DNA from: Chryseobacterium potabilaquae
GTDB lineage: Bacteria; Bacteroidota; Bacteroidia; Flavobacteriales; Weeksellaceae
DNA: 38,393 bases
Assembly (NCBI RefSeq): GCF_902728265.1
Contig: NZ_CACVBR010000038.1
Span: forward strand, 1-38,393
Direction of reading: 5' to 3'
Positions 19,867 through 28,501 of the stretch are shown in pieces. Numbering within the stretch: position 1 is the first letter of the stretch; each line of letters starts with the position of its first letter. The position numbers were made by a program, and so were the translations under genes. The notes below the pieces were generated by a model. The model was not told where the DNA came from, searched no databases, and saw nothing but the letters and a program-made list of their open reading frames with translations.

Positions 19867-22464
19867 TTATTTCTCAATTATAATTTTTGAAACTGCTTCA
19901 AAAGCTAAACCTTTAGCCTTAACTAAATAAGTTCCATTGATTAATTGATCCGTAGAAATCAAACCCTTGCCATCCAATGCAATGACTTGATCAGAAAAAA
20001 CCAGTTTGCCCGACATATCATAAATCTGAATACTTATTTTGCCCATTATATGATCCGGGAAAACAATATGGAATTCATTTTTAGCAGGATTGGGATAGAA
20101 GGAAATCGTATTTTTTGACACCGTTGTATCTACAGTACCTAATGTATTACACTCCAAAGGGACAGTAAAGTCCTCGATCTGATCATTTATATTGGTCCTG
20201 TCTCCTGCTAATGCATGAACACCTAAGCCTCTTTTAGCAAAAACATTCCATATCATACATTTATCTTCCCCACCTGTAGTAGCCTGATCTGCAGCTAATA
20301 TTGCATTTCTTCCCTCGGTAAAGGTTGGATTACAAGGTTGAAGTTTAAGGGCATCCATTACTAATTGTAATATTCTGCTACTCCCATTAGTCATATTCAC
20401 CAACACATCCGGAGCATATCCATATTTCTCAGCATATTTCCAATGAAGATCCCATAACATAGTTGCCCAAACAAATCCTATAGAATGAACATCAGGCTCA
20501 TTATTTAATTCCATTCCATTGGTCATACCATAAGTAAAATCGTTAATAGAAAAATCAGGAGAATATCTTGCAGGTCTAAGCCCTACTCCATCAGGAGACT
20601 CAGCCATGATATAAGTACCTATTCCCCTTGCTACAGAAGAATTATTTCCGGCTGTATTGGTGAGCATTAATGCAAAAAAATCAGACCAACCCTCTCCCAT
20701 CTGTTCTCTTGAATACCCTTCCCCTTGAATACCTGTTGCATTGAGACAACCATACCCCGTTCCCGTTAAGCGATTTGTTACTCCATGACCATATTCATGA
20801 ATAATGACCCCGTTATCCACACTACTATCTGGTGTAATCATAGTGGCAGGATCTTTTTTTAAGGTTACATTAACCGTCACATTAGCATCAAGTTGACTTT
20901 TTATGTATTCCCCCTCTGAATTATCTATGAGTACAGAAGGAATCAGAATCGAAGGATCAGAACCAAACAATTCCGGTATAGAATATGCTTTATCATTATA
21001 AAGTACCACAGCTATTGCTCCGGCATTCTGTGCATTTTTCACCTTATCTGTAAATGAACAATTTTGATCTGTCGGACTGATCCCCTTAACCAAACCTATT
21101 TTCCCAGTAAGAGAACCTACCGCAAGAGAAGTACATCCGGTTAGCTCAGATGATAACTTAATATCTCCAGTTATTCCGGAATTATCCAAAGCAGGTCCAA
21201 ATTCTGCATGACGTGATAAAGCATAACGTGAAATTGCTGAATTAGGAGCGTTATAAAATACTTTGTGGGCATCAGACCATAAAAATAAAGTCATTGCTCC
21301 AGGAGTTCCCTCTGGTGTAGAAGAAAAATAAGAATTATTTCTTTCCTCCATATTTTGTGCTTCAGTCAACACAAAATCATTCCCAAGCCCCCCATTTCCA
21401 AAATTATTCTGCTGAAAATTCCGGGCTGATTCCGTGAACCCAAATTGATAAAAAATATCATGCGCTTTATTAGAAGTATAAAATAAATTAGTAACAACTG
21501 CATCTTCATTTGCAGTATAATCTCCGGTAATATTAAACAGATTATTGAAGTCTCTACCAGCTCCTCCATCCGGAGAATAGACGACATCACCATCTTCCTT
21601 TTCAATATAAGAGTATATGTTATTTCCCCTAGTAATTGTATAATGATTTGTACCATCAGAATGCCACCCTTCAGGAGATGCTGAAAGAATCCAGGGGTTC
21701 GAAACAATAGTTTGTAAACCAAAAGTAGGTGCCTCTACAGGTAATTTAAATACCTGATAAGAGGCATTATCCGGAGACATCACTGAAAATTTATGATTCT
21801 CTTTATGGAATAACTTTGTAAAAGGTCGTCGCGGTTCTTTATTAAGAATAAAATCTTGAGAGGAAGTATTAGAATGAAAATTGCAGTATGAAGTCAAATT
21901 TACTTTACTGACAATCTCACCATTTTCCGTGCTTACCAATATATTCCAGTAATTAGGAGATTGAGGCTCGCGTATAAGAAACTCATATGCCAACTGTAAA
22001 TTATTATTTGGAGTTTTTACATAAACTAATCTATTCTTTACCACATGCAAAGTTTCCGGGTTAGGATCATAAAAACCAATTGTAGGATATTTCATAATTT
22101 CCGTTATCTTTAACTGCTCTGCAATATTCTGAATTGCATTTTTTTTATCAATTTTTATGGTAGATTCCGAAACATTATAATCTTTAATAAAATTATCCGA
22201 ATAATAGACAACAGTATTATCCTTGATCAATACAGTCCCTGCTGCAAGATGCACAGGAATTCCTTGGTAGATCTGTTGAATTTTCACCACATCGGCACCT
22301 AAAGATTTTGATACATCTACATTATCTATTTTAAAATCTATAAGGTCTGATTTTATATAATCCCTAAACTTATTCTTGATAATATAATTTTTTATTATGG
22401 TTTCATTTCTCTGAGCGAAAATTAGGGAAGGAAGAATAATTATTATTAATAAAATTTTTCTCAT
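19867..22464 (-). CDS. Secreted M36 (fungalysin-type) metallopeptidase, paralog 2
   Basis: An 865-residue protein from the ATG at 22464. A TTG nine codons upstream (22491) is open, but it would put charged residues before the signal peptide MRKILLIIIILPSLIFAQ. An FTP-like propeptide is followed by a catalytic domain with HEYGHG near 555-560 and EQMGEGWSDFFAL ~30 residues on. A PA insert (LTGKIGLVKG, AGAIAVVLYND, IPSVLIDNSEGEY) precedes the zinc site. A type A T9SS sorting domain closes the protein (FYPNPAKNEFHI, KIIIEK). It is strongly similar along its length to the protein at 9921-12497; the propeptides diverge most. It lies between the 2108-aa gene and the glycosyltransferase. Expected to be a secreted broad-specificity protease. 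Confidence 0.94.
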   Translation of the reverse strand: MRKILLIIIILPSLIFAQRNETIIKNYIIKNKFRDYIKSDLIDFKIDNVDVSKSLGADVVKIQQIYQGIPVHLAAGTVLIKDNTVVYYSDNFIKDYNVSESTIKIDKKNAIQNIAEQLKITEIMKYPTIGFYDPNPETLHVVKNRLVYVKTPNNNLQLAYEFLIREPQSPNYWNILVSTENGEIVSKVNLTSYCNFHSNTSSQDFILNKEPRRPFTKLFHKENHKFSVMSPDNASYQVFKLPVEAPTFGLQTIVSNPWILSASPEGWHSDGTNHYTITRGNNIYSYIEKEDGDVVYSPDGGAGRDFNNLFNITGDYTANEDAVVTNLFYTSNKAHDIFYQFGFTESARNFQQNNFGNGGLGNDFVLTEAQNMEERNNSYFSSTPEGTPGAMTLFLWSDAHKVFYNAPNSAISRYALSRHAEFGPALDNSGITGDIKLSSELTGCTSLAVGSLTGKIGLVKGISPTDQNCSFTDKVKNAQNAGAIAVVLYNDKAYSIPELFGSDPSILIPSVLIDNSEGEYIKSQLDANVTVNVTLKKDPATMITPDSSVDNGVIIHEYGHGVTNRLTGTGYGCLNATGIQGEGYSREQMGEGWSDFFALMLTNTAGNNSSVARGIGTYIMAESPDGVGLRPARYSPDFSINDFTYGMTNGMELNNEPDVHSIGFVWATMLWDLHWKYAEKYGYAPDVLVNMTNGSSRILQLVMDALKLQPCNPTFTEGRNAILAADQATTGGEDKCMIWNVFAKRGLGVHALAGDRTNINDQIEDFTVPLECNTLGTVDTTVSKNTISFYPNPAKNEFHIVFPDHIMGKISIQIYDMSGKLVFSDQVIALDGKGLISTDQLINGTYLVKAKGLAFEAVSKIIIEK

Positions 22465-22689
22465 TTGTATTTTGTTAAAGTTATCATTCAATTTAGCAGG
22501 AGCATTCCAACTTTCTTTATTTAAATAAAATCACTATAAACAAAGTGGCTAAATTTAGCCTAGCTTACTACTTTATTAATATCATGCCTGTCTCATATTA
22601 GTTTAGAAACAACTCAGAATTCGTTATTGAGAATAACATTTATAAAAAGTAACTAAGATTCATATATAATCTTAACTATGTATTTTTAG

Positions 22690-23637
22690 TTAAAATTTTT
22701 GTATACTCAGTTTCCGAAAATTAATATTATAGAGTCCATTGAAAATCAAAGAACAATCTATTATCAGATATCGAAGAATCATCAAAATTTTCTTTAATAA
22801 TGGAGCATTGGCGATTTGAAAGCTCCAATACATTCTTTTAATATGTAACTTAGTATCTTCGGGAATTGTTTTCTCTTCTTCTGACCAAACGCTAATCTCT
22901 TTCCACAATAAAACTTTTGTTGTACAAGGTTTTATTTTTCTCGTCTCAATATCAGTAATTCTATTATCTTCATGTATTCCTCTCATTGCTATGGCTTTAT
23001 TCAAAATTCCAGGATAAAGATCTAAGTAGTAAGAAAGGCGAAAGAAAAACTCAGAATCTTCATGAATTCTTAATGTTTTAAAAAAAACATCCATTTTCAT
23101 CATTAAAGATTCTCTCCGAATGGTTAAGGCATCAATACTGAAAAGACCAAAACTCCCCAGTAAATACATCTGACCTGGAAACACATCTTTCGGAGCATAT
23201 TTTTTATATACTGTCGTTAAACGATCCCCATAAATATTATAATATTGATCTCTAGCGTTTTCTGAATAATAATGAACTCCTAAAGCTCCATACACTCCAT
23301 CTACTTTAGGATTTTTAAAAAGTTCTTTTTCTGCATCAAACCGATTCGGTAAATAATAATCGTCTGCATCAAGAAAAGCAAGAAAATCCCCTGTCGCTTT
23401 TTCGATACCCAAATTTCGACTTACACCAGCTCCATGGTTTCCCTCATCAGAATGTTGAAATAATTTAACTCTTGAATATTGATCAACAAGTTTCCGGCAA
23501 ATCCCCAAAGAATTATCTGAGGAATTATCTTCAACGATAATAACTTCATGTACTTCATTGAGTTGCAAAGCAGACTCTACAGCTTGAACTACATATGCTT
23601 CCGCATTATAGACGGGAATAATAACTGAAACTTTCAC
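22690..23637 (-). CDS. Family 2 glycosyltransferase
   Basis: A 315-residue GT-A fold enzyme. It opens with KVSVIIPVYNAEAYVVQAV, has IIVEDNSSDNS, the metal/nucleotide motif FLDADDYY near residue 91, and an acceptor-side HEDSEFFFRL near 195. Family members transfer a sugar from a nucleotide-sugar to glycan or protein acceptors at the cytoplasmic membrane face. The start is GTG at 23637; no better ATG precedes the conserved strand. It is the only sugar enzyme in the window, surrounded by exported proteins. A role in glycosylating surface proteins or lipid-linked glycan is possible, but context alone cannot show it. Confidence 0.9.
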   Translation of the reverse strand: MKVSVIIPVYNAEAYVVQAVESALQLNEVHEVIIVEDNSSDNSLGICRKLVDQYSRVKLFQHSDEGNHGAGVSRNLGIEKATGDFLAFLDADDYYLPNRFDAEKELFKNPKVDGVYGALGVHYYSENARDQYYNIYGDRLTTVYKKYAPKDVFPGQMYLLGSFGLFSIDALTIRRESLMMKMDVFFKTLRIHEDSEFFFRLSYYLDLYPGILNKAIAMRGIHEDNRITDIETRKIKPCTTKVLLWKEISVWSEEEKTIPEDTKLHIKRMYWSFQIANAPLLKKILMILRYLIIDCSLIFNGLYNINFRKLSIQKF

Positions 23638-23690
23638 TATTAAAATTTTAATTTTTTATTTCATATTTTTATATCTTTCACACATCTATA

Positions 23691-24017
23691 TCAAACAAGA
23701 TATTTTTTTTTCCATTTAGCCACTGTATGACGGCTCAGTTTAAAATGTCTTGCTAATTCAGAGTTATTCATTTTGTTATGTTTTTGATAATCTAAGATTT
23801 GTAAAATACTGGCGCGATTGTAAGCTCGATGACTTTGGTTAAAAGCATTTGTTTCTTCATCAAAAAAACCAAAAATTCGTTTGTTAAGTTCTATAATATC
23901 TAAAATTGATAGTGTTTCTTTTCTTAAAATAGAAGCACATTCTTTCTTTTTTTCAGGATATTTCTTATCTAAAATATCCAAAAAAATAAGTTTATAATTA
24001 ATCGTTGACTTAAACAT
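23691..24017 (-). CDS. Small helix-turn-helix protein
   Basis: A 108-residue, highly charged protein. The C-terminal HTH (NNSELARHFKLSRHTVAKWK, about 82-101) is of the transposase/Fis-like type, and the N-terminal part is helical and Lys-rich without a recognised domain. It resembles in layout the two small HTH proteins near 32-33 kb. It lies 53 bp upstream of the glycosyltransferase on the same strand, so the two may be cotranscribed. A DNA-binding regulator is more likely than a transposase because no catalytic domain follows. Confidence 0.7.
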   Translation of the reverse strand: MFKSTINYKLIFLDILDKKYPEKKKECASILRKETLSILDIIELNKRIFGFFDEETNAFNQSHRAYNRASILQILDYQKHNKMNNSELARHFKLSRHTVAKWKKKYLV

Positions 24018-24116
24018 ATTTATACTTTATAATTTATATTTTGTTCATTTTTTATTAATTAAGTCACTTTGGAATACAGCCATTTACTCTCTTCTATATT
24101 CAACTCTTATTAAAAC

Positions 24117-24142
24117 TATCGGTGATGAAGCCACCACCGATA
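24117..24142 (-). terminator. Hairpin downstream of FISUMP copy 1
   Basis: TATCGGTG (24117-24124) pairs with CACCGATA (24135-24142) around a 10-nt loop, 27 bp past the stop of the gene ending at 24170. On the minus strand the stem is followed by GTTTTAAT, a weak T tract. Confidence 0.6.
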
Positions 24143-24169
24143 CATGGTCAAAATAAAATAAGCAAAATT

Positions 24170-26050
24170 TTATTCTGCTATACAACGGACCGACCATCCA
24201 ATGGCGCGGTTATAGTTTGCCGAGTTTACACTACTATTGATGAAATAATAGTAATAAGCATTAGCGTTACTGTAATCTGTACTGGTCCAATAGATGCCGG
24301 CACTTCCACGGAGAGTCAAGGCTCCATTATCACGGTTTCGCTGCCCCGAAGCAGGGAAGGTTAGTTTATTCCCATTACCAGGGCATATGAACTGCTTAGC
24401 AGATCCAAAATTAGTAGGATCAATAGCAAAAGTTCCTATAATACTATTAGACGTATTATTAACCAAATCTGCATATTCGCTTTTTGTTGGAACACGGAAA
24501 CCAACAGGACACGGATCAAGGGCCGTCTTTACAGGTGAAGCTTCCGTACCTGAATTCCAAGCCCCATTGGAAGCTGTCGTCGTATTCCAGCCACTGATAG
24601 CTCCAACAGGAGTATCAGTATCAGCCACATGATCTTTTACTCCCCATTGATAATAATAACCATGAATTTCTTTTACCGGAACATTGGGATCTAAACTAGT
24701 GTCTGCTCCCAAGTTATGTGTTGCCCATGCCTTAATCGTATTGTTGGCCATACACATAGTCACAGAACCCCCACCAGTAGTTACTGTTTTACTGACATTA
24801 CAAGAAGCACTGCCAAAAGTAATAGGGATTGACATTGCTATTGCACTCGTTGCATTGCCGGTTACATTATATACCAAATTACCATTCCCTGTCAACAATG
24901 TTCCTGCAGGAAGAGTAAAAGTCAAACCATTCTGTGTGAAAGATTGCTGTGGATAAGGCTCTCCATTACCACCCGTATAAGGAACGCTCATCGTCCCCGT
25001 ATAAGATTGACCTTGGATAATCGTACTCGGAGAAAAAACAGCATTTGCACAGTCCAATGAAGTAACATTAGCAGTAAAACTATCCACATCTACAGTAAAC
25101 GTACAGGATTTTCCTGCTACTGTTATCATAAAACTGGCTGTCCCTGTTGAGGAAGGTGTTCCCACAATATTAAATACCAAATTACCTGAACCGTTAGCCA
25201 AAGTTCCTCCATCCAAATTGGCCGTTAAGCCTGTAACTCCCGTGGAGTTGAAAGAACCGGAAAAATATGTTCCTCCATTCCCTCCTATATAAAGAATTGT
25301 TGTACTGACTCCACTGGCAATTACTCCTGCATGAACAATTCCTGATGTCGTTGCACCTGAACATTGAAGATCATCAATATGCCCAGTATGCACATTAGTA
25401 GAACACATAGAACCCCAATTAGGAGTTAACGGATTGGCAGAATCATTCACCATAATACAACCTAAACTTCCAAAACAATCCGTACAATAAATCACCAAAC
25501 CTTGGGCAGGGCCGGAGATTGCATCCATTTGAGCCATTGTCATACGAGGGGGAAGAAAACCATCATGAGTACTCGTAAGATCCAAAATAGCGGAAGGATC
25601 GGGAGAATTGGTTCCCATACCTATTCTCCCATCAGTAAAGCCTAGATTATGACCATCCATCATGACATTACGTGTACCAGATAATGTCCCATCGGTATTA
25701 TAAATATTACTCCCGTTTCCCATTTTCTTCCATTGGTTATCAATAGCATCAAAATAATAAAATCCAGGACCATCTACCTGTGAAGTCTGTCCTGTTTGGT
25801 TACCTAAATCTGCCCCTTGTGTTACATACACTACTAGACTGTTTTGCTCTATTCCATACAGATTCAATGCAATGGCGGAAAATAATGCATTACCTGTTAC
25901 ACGAGGAACTAGAACTCCTTCTACTGTACTTCCGTCTGTGTTTTTAGCAACAATATCTAACGTTGCTTTAGGAAGAGTCGTATTGACTCCTACCTGCGCT
26001 AATATCAACTCTCCTAAAAGCAGAGATATCATTAAATACTTGAATTTCAT
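24170..26050 (-). CDS. Exported FISUMP-domain protein, tandem copy 1
   Basis: A 626-residue protein with a signal peptide (~1-18, ending LILAQ). The shared module VGVNTTLPKATLDIVAKN, VLVPRVTGNALF, GFYYFDAIDNQWKKM follows, then a tail-fibre-like segment (GRIGMGTNSPDPSAILDL). Two Ig-like repeats of ~90 residues are each marked by YTGGNG (the first reads YIGGNG here) and CTFTVDV or CNVSKTV endings. The C-terminal ~180 residues are a FISUMP domain (WATHNLGADTS, YYYQWGVKDH, DPCPVGFRVPTKSEY, GIYWTSTDYS, SVRCIAE), probably a C-type-lectin-like fold. It is nearly identical to copy 2 up to about residue 470, then diverges sharply. No T9SS tail is seen. Probable surface ligand-binding protein. Confidence 0.88.
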   Translation of the reverse strand: MKFKYLMISLLLGELILAQVGVNTTLPKATLDIVAKNTDGSTVEGVLVPRVTGNALFSAIALNLYGIEQNSLVVYVTQGADLGNQTGQTSQVDGPGFYYFDAIDNQWKKMGNGSNIYNTDGTLSGTRNVMMDGHNLGFTDGRIGMGTNSPDPSAILDLTSTHDGFLPPRMTMAQMDAISGPAQGLVIYCTDCFGSLGCIMVNDSANPLTPNWGSMCSTNVHTGHIDDLQCSGATTSGIVHAGVIASGVSTTILYIGGNGGTYFSGSFNSTGVTGLTANLDGGTLANGSGNLVFNIVGTPSSTGTASFMITVAGKSCTFTVDVDSFTANVTSLDCANAVFSPSTIIQGQSYTGTMSVPYTGGNGEPYPQQSFTQNGLTFTLPAGTLLTGNGNLVYNVTGNATSAIAMSIPITFGSASCNVSKTVTTGGGSVTMCMANNTIKAWATHNLGADTSLDPNVPVKEIHGYYYQWGVKDHVADTDTPVGAISGWNTTTASNGAWNSGTEASPVKTALDPCPVGFRVPTKSEYADLVNNTSNSIIGTFAIDPTNFGSAKQFICPGNGNKLTFPASGQRNRDNGALTLRGSAGIYWTSTDYSNANAYYYYFINSSVNSANYNRAIGWSVRCIAE

Positions 26051-26261
26051 TATTAGCTTTAGTTTAAAAAATTATGATTATTTAGTTTTTACATTTTATT
26101 AAATCAATTATATTAAGTATCAGAAAATCTCTTATTAAAAAGAATCTGCTTATATTGTTTTTCTATTTTTAGATCCTTAAAAAAAATTTACAAGCACGTT
26201 TTTCTGCTTCTCTTTTTTCATCAATTTATTTCTCTTACATCAATATTTATACTGTCTTTAA

Positions 26262-26297
26262 AGTATCGATGGAGATTCAATTACTACCATCGATACT
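26262..26297 (-). terminator. Hairpin terminator downstream of FISUMP copy 2
   Basis: A perfect 11-bp stem (AGTATCGATGG at 26262-26272 with CCATCGATACT at 26287-26297) and a 14-nt loop lie 39-74 bp after the stop of the gene ending at 26336. An identical stem lies 2166 bp to the right. Confidence 0.75.
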
Positions 26298-26335
26298 GAG
26301 AAAAATTGAAAAAAATTAAAATTAACAGGGCTATA

Positions 26336-28216
26336 TTATTCTGATATACAACGAACAGGAAATCCATAGGAACGATAACTTGCATCTGACTGATCTACCC
26401 GTCCCCCTTGAAAATACTGCTCATACGAAAGTCCTCCATACTCTGATGAACTCCAATAAAAGCCTAAATAATCGCGATAGTACAATGCTCCTGTCGAATA
26501 GTAGCGGTACCCTGCTGCAGGGAGCGTCAACTTAGTACCACTCCCAGGGCATATAAACTGTAAAGCTGAACCAAAATTGGTAGGCTGATCAGTAAATGTT
26601 CCTATTGTATTTTTAGTCGTATTAGCATTTAACTCCCCCCACTCGGTTCTTGTTGGAACACGGAAACCGGCAGGACAAGGATCTATGGCTGTCTTTATAG
26701 GAGCATCTTCAGTACCAGAGTTCCAGGCTCCATTCGATGCATACACAACATTCCATCCACTAATTGCTCCCGGAGGAGTATCAGCATCAGCAACATGATC
26801 TTTTACTCCCCATTGATAATAATAACCATGAATTTCTTTTACCGGAACATTCGGATCCAAGCTTGTATCTGCTCCCAAGTTATGTGTTGCCCAAGTCTTA
26901 GTCGTATTGTTGGCCATACACATGGTCACAGAACCTCCACCAGTAGTTACTGTTTTACTGACATTACAAGAAGCACTGCCAAAAGTAATAGGGATTGACA
27001 TTGCTATTGCACTCGTTGCATTGCCGGTTACATTATATACCAAGTTACCATTCCCTGTCAACAATGTTCCTGCAGGAAGAGTAAAAGTCAAACCATTCTG
27101 TGTGAAAGATTGCTGTGGATAAGGCTCTCCATTACCACCTGTATAAGGAATGCTCATCGTCCCTGTATAAGATTGACCTTGGATAATCGTACTCGGAGAA
27201 AAAACAGCATTTGCACAGTCCAATGAAGTAACATTAGCAGTAAAACTATCAACATCTACAGTAAACGTACAGGATTTCCCTGCTACTGTTATCATAAAAC
27301 TGGCTGTCCCTGCTGAGGAAGGTGTACCCACAATATTAAATACCAAATTACCTGAACCATTAGCCAAAGTTCCTCCATCAAAATTGGCTATTAAGCCTGT
27401 AACTCCCGTAGAGTTGAAAGAACCGGAAAAATATGTTCCTCCATTTCCTCCTGTATAAGGAATTGTTGTAATGACTCCACTGGCAATTACTCCTGCATGA
27501 ACAATTCCTGATGTCGTTGCACCTGAACATTGAAGATCATCAATATGCCCAGTATGCACATTAGTAGAGCACATAGAACCCCAATTAGGAATTAACGGAT
27601 TGGCAGAATCATTCACCATAATACAACCTAAATTGCCAAAACAATCCGTACAATAAATCACCAAACCTTGGGCAGGGCCGGAGATTGCATCCATTTGAGT
27701 TTTAGTCATACGAGGGGGAAGAAAACCATCATTAGTACTCGTAAGATCCAAAATAGCGGAAGGATCAGGAGAATTGGTTCCCATACCTATTCTCCCATCC
27801 GTAAAACCTAGATTATGACCATCCATCATGACATTACGTGTACCAGATAATGTCCCATCGGTATTATAAATATTACTCCCGTTTCCCATTTTCTTCCATT
27901 GGTTATCAATAGCATCAAAATAATAAAATCCAGGAGCGTCTACCTGAGAAGTCTGTCCTGTTTGGTTACCTAAATCTGCCCCTTGTGTTACATACACTAC
28001 TAGACTGTTTTGCTCTATTCCATACAGATTCAATGCAATGGCGGAAAACAATGCATCACCTGTTACACGAGGAACTAGAACTCCTTCTACTGTACTTCCG
28101 TCTGTGTTTTTAGCAACAATATCTAACGTTGCTTTAGGAAGAGTCGTATTGACTCCTACCTGCGCTGATATCAACTCTCCTAAAAGCAGAGATATCATTA
28201 AATACTTGAATTTCAT
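26336..28216 (-). CDS. Exported FISUMP-domain protein, tandem copy 2
   Basis: A 626-residue protein of the same length and architecture as copy 1: signal peptide, VGVNTTLPKATLDI module, coiled/tail-fibre-like stretch, two YTGGNG Ig-like repeats and a FISUMP domain. Over residues 1-470 it differs from copy 1 at only a few positions. From GAISGWN onward it differs at many, including nearly all exposed-looking positions of the last 70 residues (AAGYRYYSTGALYYRD, GFYWSSSEYGG, SYGFPVRCISE). Conserved anchors GAL, YW and RC are kept. It has its own 285-bp upstream region and terminator, so each copy may be a separate transcription unit. Confidence 0.88.
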   Translation of the reverse strand: MKFKYLMISLLLGELISAQVGVNTTLPKATLDIVAKNTDGSTVEGVLVPRVTGDALFSAIALNLYGIEQNSLVVYVTQGADLGNQTGQTSQVDAPGFYYFDAIDNQWKKMGNGSNIYNTDGTLSGTRNVMMDGHNLGFTDGRIGMGTNSPDPSAILDLTSTNDGFLPPRMTKTQMDAISGPAQGLVIYCTDCFGNLGCIMVNDSANPLIPNWGSMCSTNVHTGHIDDLQCSGATTSGIVHAGVIASGVITTIPYTGGNGGTYFSGSFNSTGVTGLIANFDGGTLANGSGNLVFNIVGTPSSAGTASFMITVAGKSCTFTVDVDSFTANVTSLDCANAVFSPSTIIQGQSYTGTMSIPYTGGNGEPYPQQSFTQNGLTFTLPAGTLLTGNGNLVYNVTGNATSAIAMSIPITFGSASCNVSKTVTTGGGSVTMCMANNTTKTWATHNLGADTSLDPNVPVKEIHGYYYQWGVKDHVADADTPPGAISGWNVVYASNGAWNSGTEDAPIKTAIDPCPAGFRVPTRTEWGELNANTTKNTIGTFTDQPTNFGSALQFICPGSGTKLTLPAAGYRYYSTGALYYRDYLGFYWSSSEYGGLSYEQYFQGGRVDQSDASYRSYGFPVRCISE

Positions 28217-28427
28217 TATTAGCTTTAGTTTAAAAAATTATGATTATTTAGTTTTTACATTTTATTAAATCAATTATATTAAGTATCAGAAAATCTTCTT
28301 ATTAAAAAGAACCTGCTCGTATTGTTTTTCTATTTTTAGACCCTTAAAAAATTTTATAAGCAAGCTTTTCTGCTTCTCTTTTTTCATCAATTTATTTCTC
28401 TTACATCAATATTTATACAGTCTTTAA

Positions 28428-28463
28428 AGTATCGATGGAGATTCAATTACTACCATCGATACT
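28428..28463 (-). terminator. Hairpin terminator downstream of FISUMP copy 3
   Basis: The same 11-bp stem as at 26262-26297 (AGTATCGATGG at 28428-28438, CCATCGATACT at 28453-28463), located 39-74 bp after the stop of the gene ending at 28502. Confidence 0.75.
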
Positions 28464-28501
28464 GGGAAAAATTGAAAAAAATTAAAATTAACAGGGCTAT
28501 A

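Larger units (their letters stand above)
24170..26335 (-). repeat. 2166-bp tandem repeat unit A
   Basis: Each unit is one 1881-bp FISUMP gene plus 285 bp of upstream DNA. Unit A (24170-26335) and unit B (26336-28501) abut and have exactly the same length. Start codons, terminator hairpins and upstream landmarks are displaced by exactly 2166 bp. Identity is very high over the first ~1.4 kb of the genes and the intergenic parts, and low at the 3' ends of the genes. Confidence 0.9.
26336..28501 (-). repeat. 2166-bp tandem repeat unit B
   Basis: Right-hand partner of unit A. Its upstream segment 28217-28501 matches 26051-26335 apart from scattered substitutions and compensating one-base indels. 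It ends exactly at the stop codon of copy 3, which indicates that the duplication boundary lies near the 3' end of a FISUMP gene. Confidence 0.9.
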
